From positions 1,426-30,973 of the forward strand of contig NW_003546328.1 in the NCBI RefSeq assembly GCF_000090795.2: a DNA stretch of 29,548 nt, written 5' to 3'. This stretch comes from Amphimedon queenslandica. Taxonomy: Eukaryota; Porifera; Demospongiae; Haplosclerida; Niphatidae. Positions 1 through 12,197 of the stretch are shown piece by piece; position 1 is the stretch's first letter; each line of letters opens with the position of its first letter. The notes beneath the pieces are model-generated. The model saw nothing but the letters and a program-made list of their open reading frames with translations. It searched no databases and was not told the DNA's origin. The translations under genes and the position numbers were made by a program.

Positions 1-461
1 TCATTAAATTTATTAATTAGCATCTATGTTGACAACATTCCAATTAGTAAGTTAATGGTTCAACCTTTCAATGCCTGTATAATAAGCAAGCAAGGTAGTT
101 GTGACATAAACTCTTTGTTTTATTTCCTAAGAAGACCTTAGTCTGCTATACTACATTGGCCTTACTTTCACATGTCGCCATAATTCAGTGAGGCTGCAGC
201 GTGTTATTACTCCAACCACAAAAAGAGAAGTAGTTCCTCAAATGTCACTGTCAGTAGCCGCCTCCTTATATATTACCATATTTGCTCTCATCAGTTCATT
301 CTTCAAATTGATTGTCTTACTGTATAAACAGTTTAGTGAAGGAAAGAATGAATAATGTTTACTCAAAAGTACAATTATAAACACAATCATGTTTATAATT
401 GATGACAAAGCACATTATTCTACTATATGTGGTGTCAAATGCTTCTTATATCATTTAGACT
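1..461. other. Intergenic flank, no gene seen
   Basis: AT-rich sequence downstream (3' side) of the first minus-strand array gene. I see no exon with the zinc-knuckle signature, no long open frame and no repeat shared with the rest of the array. Confidence 0.5.
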
Positions 462-829
462 TCATTTGCTACAGTCATATCCAAGTTGCTTGCATTTTCC
501 ACACAGACCCCTCTGATGAGGTCTTCTTGAATTATTTCTGCCACGTCGTAGTGGGTACTACAAATCTCAAATGTCATAGCATAGATACAGATGAGATTTT
601 ACTTGACGATAAGGATAAATTTTCCTTTTGCACACCTCACACTTTTGCCATGTATTAGCATAAGTATAAGCACTACTCCAGGTATTGCTACAATAACACT
701 CAAATTCACCAAATGCCCTCTTCTTTCCTTGGTAAGGTGTCACTATACATAATAGAAAGACAATAGTACTCTTCATACAACTTCCTATAATAATAATTAC
801 AGCTTACACTTTTGTCCTCGGTTAGCCAT
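462..829 (-). CDS. Gene U: small ZAR1-like 3CxxC zinc-binding protein, 85 aa
   Basis: Three exons: 808-829 (MANRGQK plus one base), 603-742 and 462-557, joined at phases 1 and 0 with GT-AG introns of 65 and 45 bp. Exon 2 encodes TPYQGKKRAFGEFECYC, then W, a second W, QKCEVC and IYPYRQ. Exon 3 ends in RRPHQRGLCGKCKQLGYDC, very close to the RPH...LCxRC...C end of vertebrate ZAR1. ZAR1-type domains bind zinc and, in vertebrates, maternal mRNAs; an RNA-binding role here is inference. The first metal pair is C-x-C rather than the usual C-x2-C. It differs more from its neighbours than they do from each other and has no acidic tail. Introns and start were chosen by frame and paralogue comparison. 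Confidence 0.75.
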
Positions 830-830
830 A

Positions 831-880
831 TGTTCTACAATAAGTTCCTAAGAATTATCAGCAATGACTCAGCATAGCAA
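831..880 (-). promoter_or_regulatory. 5' flank of U, shared with L genes
   Basis: The stretch GTTCCTAAGAA...TCAGCAA followed by an ...AGCATAG... segment recurs about 0.25 kb upstream of L1 (3498-3565), L2 (7235-7290) and L3 (10797-10870). It marks U as a member of the same duplicated block. No TATA-like box of the S/L type was found next to U. Confidence 0.4.
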
Positions 881-1100
881 TTTTATAACGTCATTTCTGG
901 TATTCACACTCTATAAGGACATAAGGTTATAGCTAGATTGTATGTTTATTGAATATACTCTTAGTACTACTATGGCATGCCATTGTGGTGATGTGCACTG
1001 TAAAAATTATAATTTATGATCCATGCTATAAATGTTTTTTTGTCCTCAAATCATATTAGTGCATATTTTAATGTGAACGAACAATAACAATGATTGTACA

Positions 1101-1269
1101 CAATTCAATGTTAAGGAGGTGGTGCATTCAATCAATGGGGAAGTCCCAGCTTGTAGTATAGTATGACACAGTGAATGTGTTGGCATACAAAGTGATGGGC
1201 ACTGATCACTGCACCATCATTCCATCTTTATTGTATTATTGAAGGGATAGACTGAGGGATAGTCCCAGT
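1101..1269. repeat. Array block R, copy 1
   Basis: Starts with a TGTTAAGGAGG-like motif, then a GTCCCAGCTT motif, and ends with GAGGGATAGTCCCAGT. The same ordered landmarks occur at 3743-3930, 7348-7492 and 11032-11217, each time about 0.2 kb beyond the 3' end of an S gene. It serves as a marker of the duplicated unit; no clear terminal inverted repeats were seen. Confidence 0.6.
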
Positions 1270-1455
1270 CCCTGTGCTACATAATGTATACTTTAATTCC
1301 ATGAAGTCAACACAATGACCTTGCAGTTTGTTTACAAAATGAAAAAAACACATTTCAATACAAAGTACACAATAGGCATAGACATGATACAAATCACTCT
1401 TGCTAACTCAAACACAGCAAAGTCTTTGTAACTTTTAGCGTGATAATTAGCTGAA

Positions 1456-1881
<426 letters not shown>

Positions 1882-2000
1882 ATTCACTGTATTCTAACTA
1901 CCAGGAATTATTATGGCTTTCTCTGCAATACAAGTAACAGGTAGTTGAGTCAGTCAACACTATATATACTACTGCCACTGTTAGTATACACAGCACAAAC

Positions 2001-2032
<32 letters not shown>
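2001..2032. repeat. (AC)n microsatellite
   Basis: Near-perfect AC dinucleotide run between the S1 5' flank and the L1 3' flank. The same spot in the later units (about 5752-5775 and 9258-9280) has only a few CA pairs, so the run expanded in this unit alone. Confidence 0.9.
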
Positions 2033-2264
2033 GTATGTCAGGATGAGGAGGAGCAATCTGACAACCACTCCCAAATCCCAATCTCACAAAGGTCATCATG
2101 TACATATATGTCGTATATGCTACATACTATAAACCGCAATTAAAACCAATGATAGTAATAGTGTATATAAAACAAATTAAATGTAAAGCAAAACATTACA
2201 ATAGACATCATCAAGAGTACACATTATCAATGACTAATTCATTTAGTTTATATTCTTTAGCTGA

Positions 2265-3260
2265 TTACTTCTTTCTATTGTTAAACGACAGCTTGGCAAG
2301 TTCTTCAGCAGCTTTTGTAACGATATCATCTTGACCAGGATCATCTTCAGTAGGGGTCAGATCACCATCACCAGGAGATAGGTTGTCGTCATTCAAATCA
2401 TCTTCTGGTGAGAATGATCTATCCCTCACACTACTCAAAGCACTGGATGTGTCTGTAATGACACTCAAATCATCTTCATCTTCTTCTGGCGGTAGCTCGT
2501 CACTACTAGCTACATTGCCGGCATATGAATCAAGAGTCTTGCAATTTTCGCCAAGTTTCTTGCACATTTCACAGCGGCTTTGGTCATGTGGCTCTCTACG
2601 CTCAGTAGTAAATTGTGGTGGTCTCAAAGGACGGAGTGTCGATGGATAGACCAGTCTATCACATTGTTTGCATTCTTGGCCTTTGCCTTCCCATGCATTG
2701 CCACTCTTCCAGCCTCGTAGGCATTTCTTGCAAAAGAATTCTCCAAATTTTCTTTTTAAAACTTTAATATCCTAAACAAAAGTACAGTTAAGTACTTAAT
2801 TGTGATTATAAAATTAGCAAGAGCTTACCTTGCAAGAAACCAATTCCATGTTACAGCTACAAACTCTACAGTAAGGAACTTCACGAACTTCTTTCTCGCA
2901 CCGTTTCTCTCTTTTTTCGGTTAAACACTTTGGGCATTTGTAAACAACCAGTTTATTGATAGGCTATAGTACAAAGATCACAATGAACAGAGGCTGGTCA
3001 GAATCTTACAATCATTTTGTATGGTGATACAGGCAAGTAGCTATGGCAAGAATCTATCGGGCAGCTCTTTTCACCACCAGATGTCTTTTTGACTTTCCAT
3101 TTGTGACCACATTTCTCACACTTGTACTTGGCAATGAATAACTGAGAGGAGGAAGAAGAGATAAGGGATAGAAGTCAATCTGTATTCAAAGGAATCAATA
3201 ATCAATGCAACTTACAAGAGGACGATCATTTGGATTTGAATAACCTCCAGGCGTAGCCAT
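2265..3260 (-). CDS. Gene L1: long three-module cysteine-rich protein with ZAR1-like C-terminal domain, 272 aa
   Basis: Four phase-0 exons: 3216-3260 (MATPGGYSNPNDRPL), 3010-3141, 2829-2963 and 2265-2771. Exon 2 carries YKCEKCGHKW with a later C...C pair; exon 3 carries YKCPKC and YCRVCSC; exon 4 carries a complete ZAR1-like unit (FGEFFCKKC, W, W, QECKQC, YP, then RREPHDQSRCEMCKKLGENC). About 85 residues of acidic, Ser-rich tail follow (PPEEDEDDLSVI, DLSPGDGDLTPTEDD), ending in KAAEELAKLSFNNRKK. Zinc binding is inferred from the cysteine pairs. The three modules look like serial variants of one fold. Family function in vertebrates is mRNA binding in oocytes (ZAR1); the role here is unknown. 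Start codon and every splice site agree with L2. Confidence 0.8.
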
Positions 3261-3321
3261 AACTGGCATTCAATGAAAAGAGCTATTCAGTGTAAAGAGA
3301 CAATCAGACTTAGACCGGGTG

Positions 3322-3400
3322 ACTGAAGACTGGCAGTAGAATGACTTTGCAGCTGATATTTAAAGAGGATAGTTCCAAGGAAGGAGGTTAGTCATGATAC
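3322..3400 (-). promoter_or_regulatory. S/L promoter module upstream of L1
   Basis: Read on the minus strand: CTTTAAATATC, then CAGCTG, then AGTCATTCTACTG, about 100 bp before the L1 ATG. The same order precedes L2, L3, S2, S3 and S4. TTTAAATA would serve as a TATA-like box and CAGCTG is an E-box. Function is inferred from position and conservation only. Confidence 0.5.
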
Positions 3401-3742
3401 TGGGTAATGATATTCATAGCAGTCTATTACTCTATTCATGAGGTACATAGGTACAGGTGTGATTATACTTGTAAGTTTATGTTCTACTGCAAGAAATGTT
3501 CCTAAGAAATGTCAGCAACAAGAATAATTTCATATGATATTCATCATTATAGCTGAGCATAGTTACACTTACTACACATTTATAGACAAGTTGGGACAAG
3601 TTCAATTTAATGATATAACACTTAAAGAGTTTATGCTCTATATATATGCATGCTGACTAAATATTGTGTATATCAAGTTTGAGTATTTATTATGCAATAG
3701 TGATTATAAAAATCTAAGAATTCATTTCCAATGTATATTTTA

Positions 3743-3930
3743 TACAATTTATTGTTAAGGAGGAGGCAATATGAGGTGGACAGTAATTTCCATTTTTGGG
3801 GTGGTCCCAGCTTATTTGATGGTATACATTACTATACAATGAGTTTGTGGGCACTCATTCTGCACAATCATTCTATCTTATTATTATTCATTATCATTAT
3901 TAGGGGGATAAACCGAGGGATAGTCCCAGT
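3743..3930. repeat. Array block R, copy 2
   Basis: Same ordered landmarks as copy 1 (TTGTTAAGGAGG, GGTCCCAGCTT, GAGGGATAGTCCCAGT). It marks the boundary between the L1 5' flank and the S2 3' flank. Confidence 0.6.
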
Positions 3931-4121
3931 AGTTATTTGACACAAATCCACATATTGTATATTTATCAATTTCATAACATAACAATGACATTGCAAAAGC
4001 ATGTGTTACAATACACAATACACAGTACACAAATAGGGATAGACAAATGACAATACTGCTATTACTCTTGGTCTCTTGCTACTCATATACAATAAACAAA
4101 GTTTTGTCCCATGCATACAAT

Positions 4122-4524
<403 letters not shown>

Positions 4525-4569
4525 GTTCACTGTATCAGAAAAACTATTTTGCACAAGACAGACAGAGGA

Positions 4570-4640
4570 CTGACAGTAGAATGACTATGCAGCTGCAGCT
4601 GCAGCTGATTTTATTTAAAAGTTCCAGGGAGAGGAAGTTA
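4570..4640 (-). promoter_or_regulatory. S/L promoter module upstream of S2
   Basis: Contains TTTTAAATAAAATC followed by repeated AGCTGC hexamers (four overlapping CAGCTG/GCTGCA steps) and the AGTCATTCTACTG segment. The CAGCTG stretch is longer than in the other copies. The role as promoter is inferred from the shared block. Confidence 0.45.
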
Positions 4641-4919
4641 TTAGATAATAATATTTATTAGGATATACTTGATCTATTATTCATTGCATTGTTCCTGCAT
4701 GTGTGAAGTATGACTACATAACAGTTGGAGTGAGCAAATTCATAGCTAAAAAGCCATAAAAAATAAAAAAAATATTTAAAAACACAACCATGCATATGGA
4801 TTGTAGTTACATAATACATGTATTCACAAAAATAAATTTCAGTCTGACAAAAATCTATTGTAGTTCTTCGAGACAATGATTAAAAATAAATTGTGACCAT
4901 AAAAACATCATTATTTTTC

Positions 4920-5659
4920 TTAATAATAACGATCATCATCACTGTAATCACTTGCATGGTCATCACTATCAGTATCAGTATCAGTATCAGTATCAGCATC
5001 CTATATAAGAATGTTTACAATAACTGAATGCATAGCATAAAGAAGCCAACAATACATAATATACTGAGTTGTTGACCATTAATTGCATGTGCCTATGTCA
5101 CTTACAGGATTATAATCTTTTCAATTGTATTTTAAAAGGTGAACACTTTTTACAATACTTTTCAGAGTGATGGGTATTTGGATTTCCCTTCCCACGCTTC
5201 AGCTTCACCTATAAGTAAAGAGTAATAATTTTAAATCTTGTGATAGTTTTCTAATTGTCTGTAGGGGTATATCAAAGATGCCACAAGATGACAAGAATAA
5301 CACACTTGTCTCATGTTGGCCCATGTATTGTAGCTAGTCTATTCTTTGCCACAATTACTGCAATAAAACCAACCATATGCCTGGTAGCGGTCTTGATATG
5401 ATGCCTCTATAATCAAGGAAAAGATGTTTTATTATCAGTGACTTATCCTGTCACTCCTTAATGGTCACTGCATGAAACACAATGCAGATTATAGATCCAA
5501 AATTAATATATATGACATGTATCTAACTGATATAGGGAAAATTTAAATTTTGCATACAAACACTTAACCTGGCCCTTGATAAGGTGTCTCTGTGTGTAAA
5601 ATGTTCTTAGTAAGCACACTTTATGTACACTATACCTATAACTTACTCTGAGAGGACAT
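4920..5659 (-). pseudogene. T1: broken hybrid of an S-type 5' end and a T-type body
   Basis: Counterpart of T3. The last exon (4920-5000, acidic D-T repeat tail ending RYY) is intact, but exon 2 (about 5275-5408) has TAG where T3 has the TGG Trp codon (5333-5341 region). The donor after ACAGACAA reads TTAGAA instead of GTAGAA, and exon 3 (about 5106-5213) is shifted by one base and loses a Cys. The 5' part is a fusion: an S-type first exon (5647-5659) and the start of an S-type second exon (TPYQGPG then a stop, about 5572-5591) run straight into the end of a T-type first exon (about 5535-5571). At least four independent lesions make a functional product unlikely. Confidence 0.8.
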
Positions 5660-5985
5660 ATTCACTGTATTCTAACTACCAGGAATTATTATGGAATACA
5701 ATTAAGTAACAAGTAGTTGACTATTATACTACTGTCACTATTAGTACACAAACACACCACACGTAACACACACATACGTCAGGATGAGCTGACAACCACT
5801 CCCAATCTCACAATGAAGGTCAATCATCATGTGTCATATGATAAACTGCAATAAAACCAATGATAATAATAGTGTATATAAAGCAAATTAAATGTAAAGC
5901 AAAACAATACTATATAGACATTATCAAGAGACAAGAGTACATTATCAATGACTAATTCATTTAGTTTATTATTTTTCAGCTATGA

Positions 5986-6987
5986 TTACTTCTTTCCATC
6001 ATGATCATTGAATGACAGCTTGTCAAGTTCTTCTGCAGCTTTTGTAACAATATCATCTTGACCAGGATCATGTTCAGTAGGGGTCAGATCACCATCGCCA
6101 GGAGATAGGTCGTCGTCATTCAAATCATCTTCTGGTGAGAATGATCTATCCCTCACACTACTCAGAGCACTAGATGTGTCTGTAATGACACTCAAATTAT
6201 CTTCATCCTCTTCATGTGGTAGCTCTTCAGTACTAGCTACATTGCCGGCATATGAATCAAAGGTCCTGCAATTCGTACCAAGTTCCTTGCACATTTCACA
6301 GCGGCTTTGGTCATGTGGTTCTCTATGTTCAGGAGTAAATTTTGGTGGTCTCAAAGGACAGAGTGTCGATGGGTAGACCAGTCTATTGCATTTATTACAT
6401 TCTTGGCCTTTCCCTTCCCATGCATTGCCACTCTTCCAACCTCGTTGGCATTCCTTGCAAAAAAATTCTCCAAACATTCTCTTTACAGCTTTTATATCCT
6501 AATAAAAGGATAGATAATGTTACTTTATTGTGATTTAAAATTTGTGAGAGTTTACCTTGCAAGAAACCAATATCATGTCACAGTTACAAACTCTACAGTA
6601 AGGAACTTGGTTGACTTCTTTTTTGCAGCGTGTCTCTTTTATTTCTCTTGAACATTGTAGACACTTGTAAACAACCAGTTTATTGATAGGCTATGGTAAA
6701 AAGGTCACAATAATTAGAGGCTGGTCAGTCTCTTACAATCTTCTTGTATGGTAGTACAGGCAAAATACTATGACTAGAATCTATTGGACACCTCTTCCTG
6801 CCACCATTTGTCCTCTTGACTTTCCATTTGTGACCACATTTATCACACTTGTACTTGGCAATGAATAACTGAGAGAAAGAAGAAGAGATAAGGGATAGAA
6901 GTCAATCTGTATTCAAAGGAATCAATAATCAATGCAACTTACAAGAGGACGGTCACTTGGATCTGAATAACCTACTGGCGTAGCCAT
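5986..6987 (-). CDS. Gene L2: long three-module cysteine-rich protein with ZAR1-like C-terminal domain, 274 aa
   Basis: Exons 6943-6987 (MATPVGYSDPSDRPL), 6737-6868, 6556-6690 and 5986-6498, all phase 0 and the same length as in L1 except the last. Modules: YKCDKCGHKW with a later Cys (RKRCPIDSSHS, so the Cys that L1 has in DSCHS is Ser here); YKCLQC with YCRVCNC; then FGEFFCKEC, QECNKC and RCEMCKELGTNC. The acidic tail resembles L1 and ends FNDHDGKK. The loss of one Cys in module 1 suggests that this pair is not essential, or that the module is decaying in L2 and L3. Function unknown; zinc and RNA binding are inferred from the ZAR1 family. Confidence 0.8.
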
Positions 6988-7059
6988 AACTGTCTACATT
7001 CAGTGAAAAGAGCTATTCAGCCTATTCAGATTAAAGAGCAAGTCAGACTTAGACTGGAT

Positions 7060-7125
7060 GACTGAAGACTGACAGTAGAATGACTTTGCTACTAACATTT
7101 AAAGAGGATAGTTCCAAGGAAGGAG
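7060..7125 (-). promoter_or_regulatory. S/L promoter module upstream of L2
   Basis: Minus-strand CTTTAAATGT and AGTCATTCTACTGTCAGTC are present, about 100 bp before the L2 ATG. The CAGCTG E-box is lost here (GTAGCA instead). Confidence 0.45.
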
Positions 7126-7347
7126 GTTAGTTATGATACTGGGTAATGATATTCATTGCAGTTATTAGTCTATTCATGAGGTGCATAGGCACAGGTGTGA
7201 CTATACATAAAAGTTTATGTTCTACTACAAGGGATGTTCCTAAGAAATGTCAGCAATATGATATTTACCATTATAGCTGAGTGTAGTTACACTTTATATA
7301 TAACAGGTTTAATTTAACAATATCGACACCATCCATTCATCTCTAGT

Positions 7348-7492
7348 GTCAATTTTAATGTTAAGGAATGAGGTGGTGCATTTTTGGGGGGACTACCAGC
7401 TTATTTGTTGGCATACAGTAAATTTTGTTAGCACAATCATTCTATCTTATAATTATTAATTGTTAGGGGGACTAACTGAGGGATAGTCCCAG
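7348..7492. repeat. Array block R, copy 3
   Basis: Shortest copy, with an internal deletion relative to copies 2 and 4. It keeps the TGTTAAGGAATGAGG start and the GAGGGATAGTCCCAGT end. Confidence 0.55.
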
Positions 7493-7684
7493 TAGTGTTA
7501 TTTGATACAAATCTATACATTGTATACTTATACTTGATAAATCTCATAACATCACAATGACATTGCAAAATCATGAATTACACAATCCACAATACACAAT
7601 AGGGATAGACAAATTATATACTGCTATATATTGCTCTTGCTACTCAAATACAACAAACAAAGTTTTGTCACATATAATGTTAAG

Positions 7685-8097
<413 letters not shown>

Positions 8098-8144
8098 GTT
8101 CACTGTATCAGAAAAATTATTTTGCACAAAACAAACAGAAGACT

Positions 8145-8200
8145 GACAGTAGAATGACTATGCAGCTGATATTTAAAGAGTTCCAGGGAGAGGAAGTTAT
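8145..8200 (-). promoter_or_regulatory. S/L promoter module upstream of S3
   Basis: CTTTAAATATC, then CAGCTG, then a segment close to AGTCATTCTACTGTCAGTC, about 75 bp before the S3 ATG. This is the best match to the L1 copy. Confidence 0.5.
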
Positions 8201-8457
8201 TGTATGATGATATTTATTAGGCAATGCTGATCTATTATTCATTGCATGTTCCTGCATGTTTGAGGTGTGACTACATAACAGTTGGAGTAAACAAATTCAT
8301 AGCCAGTAAACAGAAAAGTCATGAAAAATAAAAATAATTAAAAAATGCAATCCATAGAGTTACATGTTACATGTATTCACAAAAAATAATTTCAGCGTAA
8401 TAAACTTTGAAACAAAAGTTGTTCTAAATAATGACCATAAAAACATCATTATTTTTC

Positions 8458-9176
8458 TTAATAATAACAATCATCATCATTGTAATCACTTGCATGGTCA
8501 TCACTATCAGTATCAGTATCAGTATCGGTATCCTATATAAGAATGGCTGAATGCATAGCACAAAGAAGCCAACAGTGCATATGCTGACCATTGCATGTGC
8601 CTATGTCACTTACAGGATTATAATCTTTTCAATTGTATTTTAAAAGGTGAACACTTTTCACAATACTTTTCAGAGTGATGGGTATTTGGGTTTCCCTTCC
8701 CACGCTTCAGCTTCACCTATAAATAAAGAGTAATAATTTTAAATCTTGTGATAGTTTTCTAATTGTCTGTAGGGATATATCAAGACGTCAAAAGGTGACA
8801 AGAATAACACACTTGTCTCATGTTGGCCCATGTATTGTATCTAGTCCATTCTTTGCCACAATTACTGCAATAAAACCAACCATATGCCTGGTAGCGGCCT
8901 TGATATGATGCCTCTATAATCAAGGAAAAGATGTATTATTATCAGTGACTTATCCTGTCATTCCTTAATGGTCACTGCATGAAACACAATGCAGATTATA
9001 GATCCAAAATTAATATATATGACATGTATCTAACTGATATAGGGAAAATTTAAATTTTGCATACAAACACTTAACCTGGCCCTTGATAAGGTGTCTCTGT
9101 GTGTAAAATGTTCTTAGTAAGCATACTTTATGTACACTATACCTATAACTTACTCTGAGAGGACATATTCTCTGTA
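8458..9176 (-). pseudogene. T2: broken hybrid S/T locus, sister of T1
   Basis: Same structure as T1, including the identical S-to-T fusion (about 9050-9105) and the same dead donor (CAATTAGAA). The exon 2 Trp codon that is TAG in T1 is still TGG here, but an 8-base net insertion after YSC shifts the frame into TGA. Exon 3 shares the T1 one-base shift. Shared lesions show that the broken locus was copied as part of the unit; private lesions accumulated afterwards. The acidic D-T tail exon at 8458-8534 remains open. Confidence 0.8.
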
Positions 9177-9501
9177 TTCTATCTACCAGGAATTATTATG
9201 GAATACAATTAAGTAACAAGTAGTTGACTATTATACTACTGTCTTATTGGTACACAAACACACCACACGTAACACACACATATGTCAGGATGAGCTGACA
9301 ACCACTCCCAATCTCACAATGAAGGTCAATCATCATGTGTCATATGCTATATACTATAAACTGCAAGAAACCATTGATATAGTAATAGTGTATATAAAGC
9401 AAATTAAATGTAAAGTAAAACAATACTATATAGACATTTTCAAGAGACAAGAGTACATTATCAATGACTAATTCATTTAGTTTATTATTCTTCAGCTATG
9501 A

Positions 9502-10558
9502 TTACTTCTTTCTATTGTTAAACGACAGCTTGGCAAGTTCTTCAGCAGCTTTTGCACCAATATCATCCGGACCAGGATCATGTTCAGTAGGGGTCAAATC
9601 ACCATCGCCAGGAGATAGGTCATCATTGTTTAAATCATCTTCTTGGTCATCATCATTTAAATAATCTTCTTGGTCATCACCATTTAAATTGTCTTCTAGG
9701 TCATCGTCATTTAAGTCATCTTCTGGTGAGAAAGATCTATCCCTCACACTACTCAGAGCACTGGATGTGTCCGTAATGACGCTCAAATTATCTTCATCCT
9801 CTTCTGGTGGTAGCTCTTCACTACTAGCTAGATTTTCTGCATATGAACTAAGGCCCCTGCAATTTCTACCAAGTTCCTTGCACATTTCACAGCGGTTTTG
9901 ATCATGTGGATCCCTATGCTCATAAGGAAATTCTGGTGGCTTCAAAGGACTGAGTTCAAATGGATAAATCATCTTATTGCATTTATTACATTCTTGGCCT
10001 TTGCCCTCCCATGCATTGCCACTTTTCCATTCTCGTCCACATTTCTCACAACAAAATTCTCCAAACATCCTTTTTACAGGTTTTAAATTCTAGGAAAAAA
10101 GTGAATTACAGCCTACTTTGATCATAGAGAGTTTACTTTGCAAGAAACCAATATCATGTCACAGTTACAAACTCTACAGTAAGGAACTTGGTTAACTTCT
10201 TTTTTGCAGCGTGTCTCTTTTATTTCTCTTGAACATTGTAAACATTTGTAAACAACCAGTTTATTGATAGGCTATGGTAAAAAGGTCACAATAATTAGAG
10301 GCTGGTCAGTCTCTTACAATCTTCTTGTATGGTAGGTAGTACAGGCAAAATACTATGACTAGAATCTATTGGACACCTCTTCCTGCCACCATTTGTCCTC
10401 TTGACTTTCCATTTGTGACCACATTTATCACACTTGTATTTGGCAATGAATAACTGAGAGAAAGAAGAAGAGATGATAGAAGTTAATCTGTATTCAGAGT
10501 AACCAATAATCAATGCAACTTACAAGAGGACGGTCATTTGGATCTACTGGCGTAGCCA
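9502..10558 (-). CDS. Gene L3: long three-module cysteine-rich protein, frame broken in exon 2
   Basis: Exons by comparison with L2: 10523-10558 (MATPVDPNDRPL), 10318-10453, 10137-10271 and 9502-10089. Exon 2 is 136 nt instead of 132 because GGTA is duplicated near 10331-10338. As spliced in L1/L2 the frame fails and meets a stop at the start of exon 3 (TCC TAT CAA TAA). Exons 3 and 4 are otherwise open and carry intact knuckles (FGEFCCEKC, QECNKC, RCEMCKELGRNC). The acidic tail is enlarged by a 27-bp coding repeat (9621-9728). A GT at 10342-10341 would remove 25 nt and restore frame if used as donor. It is either a recent pseudogene, a gene with shifted splicing, or an assembly error. Confidence 0.65.
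9621..9728 (-). repeat. 27-bp coding minisatellite in L3 acidic tail
   Basis: Four units of 27 bp (9621, 9648, 9675, 9702) encode variants of EDDLNDDDQ. L1 and L2 have one unit at the same place. Unit length is a multiple of three, so the expansion keeps frame. Confidence 0.85.
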
Positions 10559-10614
10559 TAACTGTCTACATTCAATGAAAAGAGTTATTCAGTGTAAAGA
10601 GAAAATCAGACTTA

Positions 10615-10685
10615 GACTGGGTGACTGAAGACTGACAGTAAAATGACTTTGCAGCTGATTTTTAAAGAGGATAGTTCCAAGGAAA
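10615..10685 (-). promoter_or_regulatory. S/L promoter module upstream of L3
   Basis: CTTTAAAAATC, CAGCTG and AGTCATTTTACTGTCAGTC in the usual order, about 100 bp before the L3 ATG. Confidence 0.45.
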
Positions 10686-11031
10686 GAGGTTAGTCATGAT
10701 ACTGGGTAATCATATTCATTGCAGTCTATTACTCTATTCATGAGGTACATATAAGCTGTGACTATACTTAAAAGTTGATATTCTACTACAAGAGATGTTC
10801 CTCAGAAATGTCAGCATTCAGCAACAAGAATTCATATGCTATCCATCATTACAACGCTGAGCATAGTTACACTTACTGCACATTTATAGACAAGTTGGGA
10901 CAAGTTCAATTTAATGATATTTAAAGAGTTTATGCTATATATAAGCATGCCGACTATATATCGTGCATATCAAGTTTGAGTACTTATTATGCAATAGTGG
11001 TAATAAAAATCTAAGAATTCATATATTTTAT

Positions 11032-11217
11032 ACAATTTAATGTTAAGACTTAAGAGGAGGCAATGAATGAGGTGGTACATTTTTGGGGGTAGTCCCAGCT
11101 TATTTGTTGGTATACATTACTATACAATGAGTTTGTGGGCACTCACTGCACAATCATTTTATCTTATTATTATTCATTATCATTATTAGGGGGATAAACT
11201 GAGGGATAGTCCCAGTA
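11032..11217. repeat. Array block R, copy 4
   Basis: Full-length copy close to copy 2, with TAGTCCCAGCTT and GAGGGATAGTCCCAGT landmarks. Last copy in the array. Confidence 0.6.
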
Positions 11218-11373
11218 GTGAATATTTATAAATTTCATAACTTAACAATGATATTGCAAAAACATACCATTATGTTACAATATACAATACACAACAGGAA
11301 AATGACAATACTGCTATTACTCTTGGTCTCTTGCTACTCATATACAATTAAACAAAGCTTTGTCCCATACAAT

Positions 11374-11785
<412 letters not shown>

Positions 11786-11829
11786 GTTCACTGCATCAGA
11801 AAAAATATTCTGCACAAGACAGACAGAGG

Positions 11830-11890
11830 ACTCAGGACTGACAGTGGAATGACTATGCAGCTGCAGTTTATATTAATTAAAAGGGCTCCA
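11830..11890 (-). promoter_or_regulatory. S/L promoter module upstream of S4, diverged
   Basis: AGTCATTCCACTGTCAGTC and CAGCTG are kept, but the box reads TTTTAATTAATATAAAC, so the TTTAAA core is altered. About 80 bp before the S4 ATG. Confidence 0.4.
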
Positions 11891-12197
11891 GGCAAAGGAA
11901 GTGATAAGATAATGATATTTATTAGGATATACTTGATCTATTATTCATTGGATGCTCCTGCATGTGTGAGGTGTGACTACACTCTACATAATATAACATT
12001 TGGAATAAGCAAATTCATAGCCACTATTAACAGAAAAGTTGTACAACATAAAAATTATTAAAAAATGCAATCCATGTATATGAATTGCAGTTACATTACA
12101 TATATTCACAAAAATTTCAGCGTAGCAAAATTCAATGGCAGTTCTTTGAGACAATAATAAAAAATAAATTGTGACCATAAAAACATCATTATTTTTC

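Noticed and set aside
1101..1269. Block R as a transposable element
   Set aside because: No convincing terminal inverted repeat or target duplication, and all copies sit at the same place in the array unit.
9464..9901. Plus-strand Ser-rich open frames over the L tails (also at 2383-2649 and 6176-6376)
   Set aside because: These are antisense shadows of the acidic Asp/Glu tails of the L genes; the same frames recur only because the L genes are copies.
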